Shown here: positions 16,006 through 23,948 of the stretch, in pieces | How positions within the stretch are numbered: position 1 is the first letter of the stretch | Layout of the letters: every line of letters begins with the position of its first letter | Assembly (NCBI GenBank): GCA_014764605.1 | Contig: JACXWG010000013.1 | Span: 1-34,866, forward strand | DNA length: 34,866 nucleotides | Direction: 5' to 3' | Source: Quinella sp. 1Q5 | GTDB taxonomy: Bacteria > Bacillota > Negativicutes > Selenomonadales > Selenomonadaceae | Notes under the pieces: generated by a model | Told to the model about the DNA's origin: nothing | What the model saw: the letters and a program-made list of their open reading frames with translations, nothing else | Database searches by the model: none | Translations under genes and position numbers: made by a program

Positions 16006-16683
16006 ATGAAAGCATTCAATCAAAAAGGGCAAGGGCACATCGAATACGCTTTACTTTTAGGATTCGCTGGAGCGATTATGCTTCTTGTTATGCTTAACGG
16101 CGGCTTCAAACACTCGATAGAAAGTCTTTTCGGGAACGCGGGCGACAACTTGTCATCGGTAAATTTCAGTTTAGGTGGAGAAGAAGAACCTTCTTTTGAC
16201 TACGAAACAGGAGAGACCTCGCCGCCAACCTATAAGACTTTGAATTGGCAGATAGATGTAAAACCGTTTGCGGATATGACTTACAACACCATAGTGAACA
16301 GTGACACGGTCGATAAGTCCCTTAGCTCGGAGATAGGTTTCTTTAATACGCTCTTCTCGGCGGTTGACGGATATTTGGCATCGACTAAGCCGGAGGACGG
16401 CACTAAGGATTGGGAAAACTTTTTGTCCATGATAGATAACACCAAAGCCAGCAACAATTATCAATCCAATTACTCCCGCGACGAACAGAATATTACGGTT
16501 AAGAGGACGGGCAATGATTTGCGCGTGACTTACTCTGACAAAGAAGGTACTTATTATTACAAGCTCTCGCCCGACGCCAACAACGTCATGCAGGTGGAAA
16601 CTAACTCGAATAAGCCTTACAGTCAATTTTTTTCGTCAGTCATGCGCAATGCTGACGGCGGCGGTTGGAAGCGCAATAGTTAG
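16006..16683 (+). CDS. Flp-type pilin-like protein with large C-terminal domain
   Basis: 225 residues. The N-terminus MKAFNQKGQGHIEYALLLGF has the Flp prepilin pattern. Cleavage after Gly8 would place Glu13 at +5 and Tyr14 at +6, followed by a hydrophobic helix to about residue 32. Classical Flp pilins are only 50-80 residues; here a ~180-residue hydrophilic domain follows, rich in Asn, Asp, Ser and Tyr, with paired beta-like segments (QNITVKRTGNDLRVTY, YYYKL). It could be a minor pilin, a pseudopilin or an adhesin tip. ATG 16006 is supported by AAAGGAG at 15994-16000; an upstream in-frame start lies inside proC. No tad genes (ATPase, secretin, prepilin peptidase) occur in the window. Confidence 0.75.
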   Translation: MKAFNQKGQGHIEYALLLGFAGAIMLLVMLNGGFKHSIESLFGNAGDNLSSVNFSLGGEEEPSFDYETGETSPPTYKTLNWQIDVKPFADMTYNTIVNSDTVDKSLSSEIGFFNTLFSAVDGYLASTKPEDGTKDWENFLSMIDNTKASNNYQSNYSRDEQNITVKRTGNDLRVTYSDKEGTYYYKLSPDANNVMQVETNSNKPYSQFFSSVMRNADGGGWKRNS

Positions 16684-16695
16684 GAGGTAATGTAT

Positions 16696-17061
16696 ATGAC
16701 GATACTAAGCGAAATCTACACGACGGAAGGCAGATTGAATCGGCTACGCTACCTGAAATACATGATAATGTTGGCGATAGTCGCGGGCTTGTCAACGTTC
16801 GTTATGTCTTCTATGGCAACGTTCTTGACGGGCAACCCGACGGGCTTTTTAGTCAACGCGATAACAGCTATCTGGGGACTCGTGGCGGGCGTCGGAAATG
16901 TCATGCTGATGATTCGCCGCCTGCACGACCTAGGCAAGAGCGGCTGGTTTGCGTTGATTGCGATTATTCCGGCTATAGGCTTTATCTTCTCGATTTATCT
17001 GTTCTTCGCGCCTGGTCAAGTCGGTTGGAATCAATACGGCAAAGACCCTTTGAAGGATTGA
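16696..17061 (+). CDS. DUF805 family membrane protein
   Basis: 121 residues with three or four membrane helices. Seen: the DUF805 pattern GRLNRLRYLKY near the start (residues 11-21), a middle MIRRLHDLGKSGWFALI (about 72-88) and C-terminal FFAPGQVGWNQYGKDP. Function is unknown across the family; it sits in the cytoplasmic membrane. The ATG at 16696 is chosen over that at 16690 because AGGAGG (16682-16687) then has an 8-base spacing. It lies 12 bases after the pilin-like gene and is probably cotranscribed. Confidence 0.88.
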   Translation: MTILSEIYTTEGRLNRLRYLKYMIMLAIVAGLSTFVMSSMATFLTGNPTGFLVNAITAIWGLVAGVGNVMLMIRRLHDLGKSGWFALIAIIPAIGFIFSIYLFFAPGQVGWNQYGKDPLKD

Positions 17062-17064
17062 GCC

Positions 17065-17093
17065 TTGAAAAAGTTCATGGCTTCGATTAAAAT
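17065..17093 (+). promoter_or_regulatory. Promoter of the 17.1-18.4 kb three-gene unit
   Basis: TTGAAA (17065-17070), 17 bases, TAAAAT (17088-17093), about 30 bases before ATG 17125. AGGAGG lies at 17111-17116. Confidence 0.65.
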
Positions 17094-17124
17094 ACGCGCA
17101 GTTTTAAATTAGGAGGTTGATAAA

Positions 17125-17463
17125 ATGATTCCGGTTTTAATTGGATTGGGTGTTGCCTATCTAGTCGTGACAAATTGGAAAGAGATTGAAGGCTGGCTTA
17201 AAGACTTCCTGCCGAAAGTCCAAGACGTGCTTAAAGAGGCTGGCATTTACGATTACGCGGCGAAACTTTTCTCCAGCATTGAAGGCAACGTCATGCGCCT
17301 CGTCCATAAACTTTATTACAAGGAAAATGGCAAATGGGTCGAAAGAACCACCGTCCGCGAGATTGATGAATCCGAAGTGCCCGCCTGGGCTAAGGAAGGC
17401 TTGAGCAACAAAGAAAGCGACGTTACCGCCCGCTACGAAAAAGAACTTGAGCTTAGCGTTTAA
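17125..17463 (+). CDS. Hypothetical protein with N-terminal membrane segment, 112 aa
   Basis: Not recognised. Residues 1-17 (MIPVLIGLGVAYLVVTN) form a hydrophobic segment, probably a membrane anchor, followed by an amphipathic stretch WKEIEGWLKDFLPKVQDVL. The second half contains LYYKENGKWVERTTVREID, similar in pattern to the YFKDADGLWHECSSESELRD stretch of the next two proteins, so all three may share one small beta-helical fold. It is first of three genes with 15- and 14-base gaps, a shared promoter at 17065 and a shared terminator at 18403. Confidence 0.8.
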   Translation: MIPVLIGLGVAYLVVTNWKEIEGWLKDFLPKVQDVLKEAGIYDYAAKLFSSIEGNVMRLVHKLYYKENGKWVERTTVREIDESEVPAWAKEGLSNKESDVTARYEKELELSV

Positions 17464-17478
17464 GTATGGTGAATCAAC

Positions 17479-17856
17479 ATGAGCTTAGAAAACAAAATTG
17501 GAATGGTCGTTGACTTTGCCGAAAAGATTAAAGGCTTCGTTGCCGATAAGCTCCGCCCCGAAATGACATTTGAGATAATTAAGGAAATGGAAACGCCGCT
17601 CCTTAACGATTTAATAAAAAAGCATGAGGAACGCGGGCTTACCTACAGCAACGGAAGATTCACCGTTAAGTACGTCGATAAGCAACATTTCCAGTTTGAA
17701 TTCGAGATGTATTTCAAGGACGCTGACGGCTTGTGGCACGAGTGCTCCAGTGAAAGTGAGTTGCGCGACGCCGAGCTTTTGGAAAAGAACACGTGGACGA
17801 CGGTTAAAACGTTAAGGGTTGTCATGTTTCCTATCGAAAAGAATACGTCTAATTAG
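17479..17856 (+). CDS. Hypothetical protein, paralogue of the next gene, 125 aa
   Basis: Not recognised. It aligns from end to end with the first ~120 residues of the 17871 product: matching LENKI at the start, LRPEMTFE against FRPDMTLE, EERGLTYS in both, then HFQFEFEMYFKDADGLWHEC against HFQLEFEMYFRDEEGKWHKC. It is soluble, with no signal peptide: an amphipathic N-terminal helix (about 1-45), then alternating beta strands. The ribosome-binding site before ATG 17479 is weak (no clear AGGAGG), which suggests coupling to the upstream gene. Confidence 0.82.
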   Translation: MSLENKIGMVVDFAEKIKGFVADKLRPEMTFEIIKEMETPLLNDLIKKHEERGLTYSNGRFTVKYVDKQHFQFEFEMYFKDADGLWHECSSESELRDAELLEKNTWTTVKTLRVVMFPIEKNTSN

Positions 17857-17870
17857 CGAGGTGAATTTAT

Positions 17871-18383
17871 ATGGCATTGGAAAATAAAATTGAGATGGTC
17901 TCCGATTTAATCGAGGCAGCTAAAAAATTCTTTATTGACCTGTTCCGCCCAGACATGACGCTTGAGAAAATCTCCGAAGTTGTTTCGCCGCGGCTTGACG
18001 ATATGATTAAGAAGTATGAGGAACGCGGGCTTACCTACAGCGCGGGCAAATTTCATATCAAGTACGCTGACGGAAAACATTTCCAGCTTGAATTCGAGAT
18101 GTACTTCCGCGACGAAGAGGGCAAATGGCACAAGTGCGCTAACGAAAGTGAGTTGCGCGACTATACGCTTTTGGAGGCTGGCGCGTGGAAGACGATTCAG
18201 GCTTTGAAGGTCATCACGTTCCCGATTGAAAAGGTTCAGACCAAAGGCGATGAAGTCCTTCAGAAGGATAAGAATCTTGAGGAATATCGCGAAGCACAAG
18301 CCATGCCCGCCACCGAACCTGCCCCCGCTCCCGAAGCAAAGAAGCCCGAAGAACTTACAATCGACATCAACGAGAAAAAATGA
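17871..18383 (+). CDS. Hypothetical protein, tandem paralogue with extended tail, 170 aa
   Basis: Not recognised. Residues 1-123 match the preceding paralogue. About 45 further residues follow (KGDEVLQKDKNLEEYREA, then a Pro/Ala/Glu-rich stretch and ELTIDINEKK), which look like a flexible acidic tail. GCGAGGTG at 17856-17863 supports ATG 17871. It is last in the unit, with a strong terminator 20 bases after the stop. The duplication with tail gain suggests that one copy has gained a partner-binding role; this is inference. Confidence 0.82.
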   Translation: MALENKIEMVSDLIEAAKKFFIDLFRPDMTLEKISEVVSPRLDDMIKKYEERGLTYSAGKFHIKYADGKHFQLEFEMYFRDEEGKWHKCANESELRDYTLLEAGAWKTIQALKVITFPIEKVQTKGDEVLQKDKNLEEYREAQAMPATEPAPAPEAKKPEELTIDINEKK

Positions 18384-18402
18384 TAGACCGCTAAAATTTT
18401 TT

Positions 18403-18437
18403 AAGCCCCCAATCCCCAAGCGGGGCTTATTTTTTTT
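18403..18437 (+). terminator. Terminator of the three-gene unit
   Basis: AAGCCCC (18403-18409) pairs with GGGGCTT (18422-18428), 12-base loop, then TATTTTTTTT to 18437. Confidence 0.88.
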
Positions 18438-18462
18438 GCGGGGCTGATTTAAAATTCGGCGC

Positions 18463-19386
18463 ATGAAAAAATATTTTTTATCTAGGCTCGTGCAACTGGT
18501 GCCGATACTCTTTGGGATAACGTTCCTAACCTTCGGCATGATGCAATTCACAGCAGATGACGCCGTTGACATAATCTATGAGCAGTCGGGCACGGTTGCC
18601 GAAGAAATCAAAGCCGCCAAACGCGCTGAACTCGGACTAGACCAACCGTTCCTTGTGCAATACGGTCGTTGGCTCGGCGGTGTGCTAACTGGTGATATGG
18701 GGCGTTCATTCATAAGCGGCAAGGAAGTCTTCGCGACGTTCGCTGACAAGCTCCCCGCGACAATTGAACTTATGCTCGTCTCAATCCTGCTGACAATCTT
18801 TATCGCGACGCCGCTGGGAATCATCGCCGCCGTCAATCAAAATCGCCCGCTTGATTACTTGGTACGCACACTTAGCTTTATCGGAAACTCCATGCCGAAT
18901 TTTTTCTGCGGATTGCTCCTGATTTACTTCCTCGCGCTGAAGTTGCACCTCCTGCCGATACTCGGTCAAAGCGTCATCATGCCCGCCCTTACCTTGACGA
19001 TTGCAATGGGCGCGAAGTACACAAGACAAATCCGCGCCGTCGTCCTTGAAGAACTCGACAAACCTTACGTCATGGGCGCAAGGAGTCGCGGCGTTGATGA
19101 AGTCACAATCCTAATTAAAAGCGTTTTGAGGTCGACGCTCATCATGATTATCACATTGCTGGCGTTGAGTATAGGTTCACTGCTCGGCGGCACGGCGATT
19201 GTCGAAACTATCTTCATGTGGGACGGCGTCGGCAAGTTGGCAGTCGACGCGATACTGATGCGCGATTATCCGCTGATTCAAGCTTACGTCGTGTGGATGG
19301 CGATAATCTATGTGCTGGTGAATCTTGCGGCGGATTTGCTTTATCATTGGCTCGACCCGCGTGTCCGTTATGGTGAAGCGTCATGA
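18463..19386 (+). CDS. ABC transporter permease, dipeptide/nickel (DppB/NikB) type
   Basis: 307 residues, about six membrane helices. Seen: N-terminal YFLSRLVQLVPILFGITFLTF, GLDQPFLVQYGRWLGGVLTGDMG (about 58-80), and the cytoplasmic EAA loop VVLEELDKPYVMGARSRGVDE (about 198-218) that docks the ATPase. It forms a heterodimeric channel with the next gene product for a peptide, nickel or similar ligand. The ligand cannot be told from sequence. No Shine-Dalgarno sequence is evident before ATG 18463, only 26 bases after the terminator T run. It overlaps the next gene by ATGA. Confidence 0.93.
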   Translation: MKKYFLSRLVQLVPILFGITFLTFGMMQFTADDAVDIIYEQSGTVAEEIKAAKRAELGLDQPFLVQYGRWLGGVLTGDMGRSFISGKEVFATFADKLPATIELMLVSILLTIFIATPLGIIAAVNQNRPLDYLVRTLSFIGNSMPNFFCGLLLIYFLALKLHLLPILGQSVIMPALTLTIAMGAKYTRQIRAVVLEELDKPYVMGARSRGVDEVTILIKSVLRSTLIMIITLLALSIGSLLGGTAIVETIFMWDGVGKLAVDAILMRDYPLIQAYVVWMAIIYVLVNLAADLLYHWLDPRVRYGEAS

Positions 19387-20171
19387 AAAAATTAGCCCCT
19401 TACCTCGCGGCGGCAGGAGCTTTAATTTTTATTGCGGTCTTCGCGGAACACTTGACGCCCTATGACCCTTACGCGCAAGATTTGGAAGGAGCATTGACGC
19501 CGCCGAACTTGATTAACTTGCTGGGCACTGACCGCTACGGTCGCGACGTATTATCGCGGGTTATCGTCGGCTCGCAAACGACAATCTGCGCGGCTTTGCT
19601 TCTCTTGGCTACGATTGCGACTGTCGGCAGTTTAATCGGCGCATTATGCGGTTATCGTGGTGGGCGGCTCGACGTGTTCTTGATGAGGCTGTCTGATGTC
19701 TTCCTTGCTTTCCCGCAAATGGTCTTTGCAATCGCGGTGGCAGGTGCACTCGGCGGAGGACTTCTGAACGCGGCGGCGGCATTGGCAGTAATCGGTTGGC
19801 CAAAATACGCACGCATTGCCCGCGGGCTAGTTTTAGCGATTAAGTCAATGCCTTACTTCGACGCGGCGAAAATGGCAGGTTCCAGTTCGGCGAAGATTTT
19901 ATTTGTACACGTCTTGCCGAATATTGCCGGAACAATCCTCGTAACTGCGACACTCGATATCGGGACAATCATCATGGAGCTTGCCAGCTTATCGTTCCTA
20001 GGACTGGGAGCCATGCCGCCAACCGCCGAATGGGGCGCGATGATGAATAACGGTCGCTCAATGCTACAAACTGCGCCTTGGGTAATCCTCGCGCCAGGCA
20101 CAGCGATTTTTATCACCGTCGCGACGTTCAATCTTTTGGGCGATAAGCTCCGCGACTATCTAAGCAAATGA
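19383..20171 (+). CDS. ABC transporter permease, dipeptide/nickel (DppC/NikC) type
   Basis: 262 residues, partner of the preceding permease. Seen: LLGTDRYGRDVLSRVIVGSQ (about 43-62), typical of the DppC/NikC half; EAA loop YFDAAKMAGSSSAKILFVHVLPN (about 158-180); and LSFLGLGAMPPTAEWGAMMN (about 200-219). It is slightly short at the N-terminus compared with DppC (about 300). The solute-binding protein and the two ATPases that such importers need are not next to it; the following gene is convergent, 2 bases away. Confidence 0.93.
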   Translation: MKKLAPYLAAAGALIFIAVFAEHLTPYDPYAQDLEGALTPPNLINLLGTDRYGRDVLSRVIVGSQTTICAALLLLATIATVGSLIGALCGYRGGRLDVFLMRLSDVFLAFPQMVFAIAVAGALGGGLLNAAAALAVIGWPKYARIARGLVLAIKSMPYFDAAKMAGSSSAKILFVHVLPNIAGTILVTATLDIGTIIMELASLSFLGLGAMPPTAEWGAMMNNGRSMLQTAPWVILAPGTAIFITVATFNLLGDKLRDYLSK

Positions 20172-20173
20172 CT

Positions 20174-21001
20174 TCAGACATTGCCCGCGTAGACGAAATT
20201 TAAATGACGCTTTGCCACGTCGACTAGCTCATAAATCGTCTTAACGGGCGTGGGCGGTCGGTCAAGGACTTTATAACGCGGAAAGAATCGGCTGATATGC
20301 AACGGCAGGTCTTTGGAAATACTCGCAATCCACGCCGCCTCCTTGTCCATGTCTTCAGGCGAATCATTCATCGTCGGTACAATCAGCGACGTAACTTCAA
20401 CATGACAGGTCTTTGCGGCAAGTTCAATCGTACGCTTAACCGTTTCGAAGTCGCCGCCGAGTTTGGAGTAAATCTCTTGGCTGAATCCTTTAAGGTCGAT
20501 ATTCATTGCGTCAATCAGCGGCAGGATTTTCTTCAGAGCGGCGGGTGCAACCGTCCCATTGGTAACAAGCACACTCTTTAAGCCCGACGCCCTAAGCAAA
20601 GCCGACGTGTCGCGGACGAATTCATAACTGATAAGCGGCTCGTTGTATGTGAACGCGACGCCGATATTTTTTTTGGGAACGAGTTCAGCGGCAAGAGCGG
20701 CAAGTTGTTCGGGAGTAATCTTGCGCGTGGGGAAGGTCGAATCCGCCATCGAGATTTCAAAGTTCTGGCAGAAGGGACAGTTCAAATTGCAACCGTAGCT
20801 ACCAACTGACAGAATCCAATTGCCGGGGAAAAATCTATAAAGCGGCTTCTTCTCAATCGGGTCAAGGGCAATCGAAGTTATCGCGCCGTAGTTTAGGGCG
20901 GTAATCTTCTCGCCGTCGTTGATTCGTGCCCGACACTTTCCGACCTCGCCGACCGATAAGCGGCAATGGTGTGGGCATATCTCGCAAATCTTTTTTTCCA
21001 T
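20174..21001 (-). CDS. amrS: AmmeMemoRadiSam-type radical SAM enzyme (AmrS-like)
   Basis: 275 residues. Seen: the radical SAM 4Fe-4S motif at Cys71, Cys75 and Cys78 (GCNLNCPFCQN), an N-terminal Cys set (Cys6, 9, 13, 23 in CEICPHHCRL and GKCRAR), and a middle ITSIALDPIEKKPLYRFFPG that is typical of AmrS and PflA-like relatives. The family is linked to the AMMECR1/Memo proteins; its reaction is not settled. Those two genes are not in this window. A pyruvate-formate-lyase-activase-like role is the alternative. ATG 21001 is chosen over GTG 21010, which overlaps the upstream stop. The gene is 5 bases after the aldo/keto reductase gene, so they are cotranscribed. Confidence 0.85.
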   Translation of the reverse strand: MEKKICEICPHHCRLSVGEVGKCRARINDGEKITALNYGAITSIALDPIEKKPLYRFFPGNWILSVGSYGCNLNCPFCQNFEISMADSTFPTRKITPEQLAALAAELVPKKNIGVAFTYNEPLISYEFVRDTSALLRASGLKSVLVTNGTVAPAALKKILPLIDAMNIDLKGFSQEIYSKLGGDFETVKRTIELAAKTCHVEVTSLIVPTMNDSPEDMDKEAAWIASISKDLPLHISRFFPRYKVLDRPPTPVKTIYELVDVAKRHLNFVYAGNV

Positions 21002-21006
21002 GATAA

Positions 21007-21909
21007 TCACCAGTTCTCAAAGCGACGACCCTTATCCAAGCCGCGCATAAGTTCCATATCCTCCGTCGTCAAGCTGAAGTCAAATACGTCAAAGTTCTCC
21101 GCGATGTGCTTAGGATTCGACGAACCAGGAATCACGACATAGCCCGCTTGCAAGTGCCAACGCAAGATAATCTGGGCGGGCGTTTTTGAATACTTCTTAG
21201 CAAGGCTTTGGATAGTCTCGTTGCCGAAAATCTTTTGAGTGTTGCCGCGTCCGCCGAAGGGATACCAACTCTCCACGACCGTACCGAACTTTGCAACGTA
21301 AGCTTGAAGGTCTTCGTTCTGATAGAAGGGGTGATTCTCGTTCTGAATGACGGCGGGAATAATCTCAGCGGCGTTCCTAATCCTGTCGAAGTCTCGCGGC
21401 GTGTAGTAGTTCGATATGCCGATTGAACGGAGCTTGCCCGCCTTAACGCCCCGCTCCAGTGCCCGATAAACTTCCTCGTCATTGTAACCGGGCTGATGAA
21501 TCAACATCAAGTCGATATAGTCTAAGCCGAGCGCGTTAAGGGAATTGTCAATGGCGGCGTCAGGTGAGTTGTAATTGCTTGGCATAATTTTCGACGTGAT
21601 GAAAATTTCTTCGCGGGTGGCGATTCCGTCCTGAATAGCCCGACGAATTCCACGACCGACGCCGACTTCATTGCCGTAGTAACGAGCCGTGTCAATCAGT
21701 CGATAGCCGACCTTCAGCGCGTGATAGACGCAAGCCTCCGCCGAAGAGTCATTAAGCGTCCACGTGCCCAATCCTAAGCGCGGCATGTTGTATCCGCTAT
21801 TCAAAGTCACAAAGTCTTTAGCCACTTGAGGAACCTCCTTTTGTGCGCCACACGCCCCGAACAGATTCAAGAACGCCGCGCAGATTATCAGCATAAAAAT
21901 CTTCTTCAT
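21007..21909 (-). CDS. Aldo/keto reductase with lipoprotein signal peptide
   Basis: 300 residues. Residues 1-20 form a signal peptide ending in a lipobox LFGAC with Cys20. The mature part is a complete (beta/alpha)8 aldo/keto reductase: LGLGTWTL, catalytic Asp73 and Tyr78 in IDTARYYGNE, Lys107 in FITSKIM, His138 in LMLIHQP, then GISNY, and the NADP-site region VIPGSSNPKHIAEN. All four catalytic residues are present. It would reduce aldehydes or ketones. An exported, membrane-anchored form is unusual because NADPH is cytosolic, unless the lipoprotein faces inward or is not processed. AGGAGG at 21917-21922 supports ATG 21909. Confidence 0.9.
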   Translation of the reverse strand: MKKIFMLIICAAFLNLFGACGAQKEVPQVAKDFVTLNSGYNMPRLGLGTWTLNDSSAEACVYHALKVGYRLIDTARYYGNEVGVGRGIRRAIQDGIATREEIFITSKIMPSNYNSPDAAIDNSLNALGLDYIDLMLIHQPGYNDEEVYRALERGVKAGKLRSIGISNYYTPRDFDRIRNAAEIIPAVIQNENHPFYQNEDLQAYVAKFGTVVESWYPFGGRGNTQKIFGNETIQSLAKKYSKTPAQIILRWHLQAGYVVIPGSSNPKHIAENFDVFDFSLTTEDMELMRGLDKGRRFENW

Positions 21910-21929
21910 GACGCAACCTCCTGCTACAG

Positions 21930-21958
21930 AATAAAACATAAACCCGCCGCTAAGTCAA
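21930..21958 (-). promoter_or_regulatory. Promoter of the aldo/keto reductase-amrS unit
   Basis: Minus strand: TTGACT (21958-21953), 17 bases, TTTATT (21935-21930), about 20 bases before the ATG. Confidence 0.5.
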
Positions 21959-21980
21959 ACAAAAATTTTTACTAAAAAGC

Positions 21981-22019
21981 TTGACAACGGGGCATGGGGG
22001 TGGGGGGATAATAGGTGGG
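21981..22019 (+). promoter_or_regulatory. G-rich promoter of the RTX gene, possible G-quadruplex
   Basis: TTGACA (21981-21986) and GATAAT (22007-22012) are separated by 20 bases, longer than the usual 17. The spacer is mostly G: runs of 4 (21989-21992), 5 (21996-22000) and 6 (22002-22007), with another GGG at 22017-22019. Four G runs on the coding strand could fold as a quadruplex. Confidence 0.5.
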
Positions 22020-22049
22020 AAATTATTGTTTTTTAAGGAGATGATTCTT

Positions 22050-23135
22050 ATGTCGACGAAAACTAACTACGATGACGGAAAACTTGTAAAGGGAACGTCC
22101 TCGGCGGACGACATCACCAACTACGGCTCGAAAGTCACAATCAGCGCACTCGGCGGCAACGATCACATTTCAAATTACGACGGCGATAAAGTTTCAATCA
22201 ACGCGGGCGCAGGCGACGATGATATTATGAGTAGAGGCAACAACGTCACACTTTCAGGCGGCAAAGGCAACGATTTCGTCGAAAGTTTTAGGAGTACTGG
22301 TACTGTTTACGTCTACAGCGGCGGCAATGACACTATTGACGGCTTCAACGAGACAAGCACGCTCCAGATTGCGTCGGGTAAGTTTAATTCTGTTATCGCC
22401 ACGAACGGCACGGATTATTTTATAAGCGTCGGCGATAATACAATCCGGTTAAGTTTTGTCGCTTCAAAGAACAAAGTTAAAATCGTCAACTCGAAGGACA
22501 AAGCATTGAATTTTTCGCTTAAAATGGTCGACAACCTCTATAACGGCGTGGACAGCACTTTAGTCAGCGGCACGGCAAGCAGAGAGTTTCTTAAAAACGG
22601 CGGCGACAAGGTCACAGTCTTGGGTTACGCAGGAAATGACACCATAAGAAATGCTGGCGGCAACGTTTCAATCAATGGAGGCACTGGCAACGATTACATT
22701 GACAGCAACTATTCAGGAGCCGATAGAGTGACACTTAAGGGCGGTGATGGTGCTGATTCTCTCTACGGTAGCTCAGGCAAGGATAAACTCTACGGCGACA
22801 AGGGTAATGATAATCTGAGCGGCAACGCTGGCAATGATTCGCTGTGGGGCGGCGCAGGTGATGATTCTCTCTATGGCGGCGACGGCAAGGACACGTTCAT
22901 TTATAAGCCCGGCGAAGGCACCGATACCATCTTCGACTACACAAGCGACGACGTGCTAAAGATTTTAAAGGCGGACGGCTCGGCGGGCACGTTCAGCAAA
23001 TCAAAATTCAGCGGTGGCGTCCTCACACTTACAATTTCTGGCGGCGGCTCTGTCATCTTCGAGAACGTCAGCGCAGGCGACACCATCAAAATCAACAGAA
23101 AGACATACACCATAAGCGGCACTAAGCTTAAATAA
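22050..23135 (+). CDS. RTX-type calcium-binding repeat protein
   Basis: 361 residues, no N-terminal signal peptide, acidic and Gly/Asp/Asn-rich. Nonapeptide repeats GGxGxDxLx are clear from residue 231 on: [55 protein letters not shown]. These bind calcium in parallel beta-rolls. Degenerate repeats also occur at about 35-90 ([29 protein letters not shown]) and about 190-225. The C-terminal ~75 residues are beta-rich, as in type I secretion signals. No enzymatic domain is evident, so it may be a surface or matrix protein. ATG 22050 has AAGGAG 9 bases upstream. No type I secretion genes are nearby. Confidence 0.88.
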   Translation: MSTKTNYDDGKLVKGTSSADDITNYGSKVTISALGGNDHISNYDGDKVSINAGAGDDDIMSRGNNVTLSGGKGNDFVESFRSTGTVYVYSGGNDTIDGFNETSTLQIASGKFNSVIATNGTDYFISVGDNTIRLSFVASKNKVKIVNSKDKALNFSLKMVDNLYNGVDSTLVSGTASREFLKNGGDKVTVLGYAGNDTIRNAGGNVSINGGTGNDYIDSNYSGADRVTLKGGDGADSLYGSSGKDKLYGDKGNDNLSGNAGNDSLWGGAGDDSLYGGDGKDTFIYKPGEGTDTIFDYTSDDVLKILKADGSAGTFSKSKFSGGVLTLTISGGGSVIFENVSAGDTIKINRKTYTISGTKLK

Positions 23136-23154
23136 ACTTGAGCAAAAAAATTAA

Positions 23155-23183
23155 CCTCCGACATTCAATCGGAGGATTTTTTT
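23155..23183. terminator. Bidirectional terminator between RTX gene and larB
   Basis: CCTCCGA (23155-23161) pairs with TCGGAGG (23169-23175), 7-base loop. The T run 23177-23183 serves the plus strand; the A run 23144-23150 gives a U run for the minus-strand larB transcript, whose stop lies at 23182. Confidence 0.85.
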
Positions 23184-23943
23184 ATCTCGCGTTGATTTTA
23201 GAGGCAAGCACGCCCGCCCCGAAACCGTTATCTATATTGATGACGCCCACGCCCGACGCGCAACTGTTTAGCATTGCCAAGAGAGCCGCAAGCCCCTTGA
23301 ACGAAGCACCGTAGCCAATACTCGTAGGTACGGCGATAACAGGACGATTTGTCAGCCCGCCAACCACGCTTGCCAATGCTCCTTCCATGCCCGCCACGAC
23401 GATTATCACGTTAGCCGAGGTTATCTCGTCCATGTGCGCGAATAGCCGATGAATTCCCGCCACGCCGCAATCATAACACGTCCCGACCGCATTGCCCCAA
23501 AGGTACGCAGTCAATCTCGCCTCTTCAGCAACGGGAATATCACTTGTCCCCGCCGTCACGATTAAAATCTTTCTGCCCTCGTCGCGTTGTAAAGTTTTAT
23601 CGCGGTCAACGTAAATCATTCGCGCCGTTTCGTCGAAGGTCGCCTCTGGTATCTCATTTTGCAGGAAGTCGAATTGTTCACGACTCGCCCGCGACGCTAT
23701 CAAATTGCCCGTGCTCCGTTCGTAGAGGTTTTTAAAGATAATCTTGAGTTGCTCCTTAGTCTTGCCCGGCGAATAGACGACTTCGGGAAAACCCTGCCGG
23801 AGTTCGCGTCCGTGGTCTATCGATGCGAAGCCGAAGTTCTCTACCTGCAGTGGAAGGTTCTTCAGCCTAGCAAGTGTCGCCTCTTCCGTCATGCGTCCGG
23901 CTTTGTACTCGCGCAGGAGTTCCGTCAAAAGCTTTTCTGTCAT
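23182..23943 (-). CDS. larB: Nickel pincer cofactor biosynthesis protein LarB
   Basis: 253 residues, the normal LarB length. LarB carboxylates and hydrolyses nicotinic acid adenine dinucleotide, the first step to the nickel-pincer cofactor of lactate racemase-type enzymes. Seen: N-terminal helical part with ASIDHGRELRQGFPEVVYSPGKT (two pieces: ASIDHGRELRQGFPEV and VYSPGKT), and a PurE-like C-terminal domain from about residue 120: ILIVTAGTSDIPVAEEA, VYDCGVAG-like CYDCGVAGIHRL, VIIVVAGMEGALASVVGGL and VPTSIGYGASFKGLAAL. ATG 23943 has AAGGTGAG just upstream and lies 5 bases after the nrdD stop. larC, larE and larA are not visible. Confidence 0.92.
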   Translation of the reverse strand: MTEKLLTELLREYKAGRMTEEATLARLKNLPLQVENFGFASIDHGRELRQGFPEVVYSPGKTKEQLKIIFKNLYERSTGNLIASRASREQFDFLQNEIPEATFDETARMIYVDRDKTLQRDEGRKILIVTAGTSDIPVAEEARLTAYLWGNAVGTCYDCGVAGIHRLFAHMDEITSANVIIVVAGMEGALASVVGGLTNRPVIAVPTSIGYGASFKGLAALLAMLNSCASGVGVINIDNGFGAGVLASKINAR

Positions 23944-23948
23944 GATGC

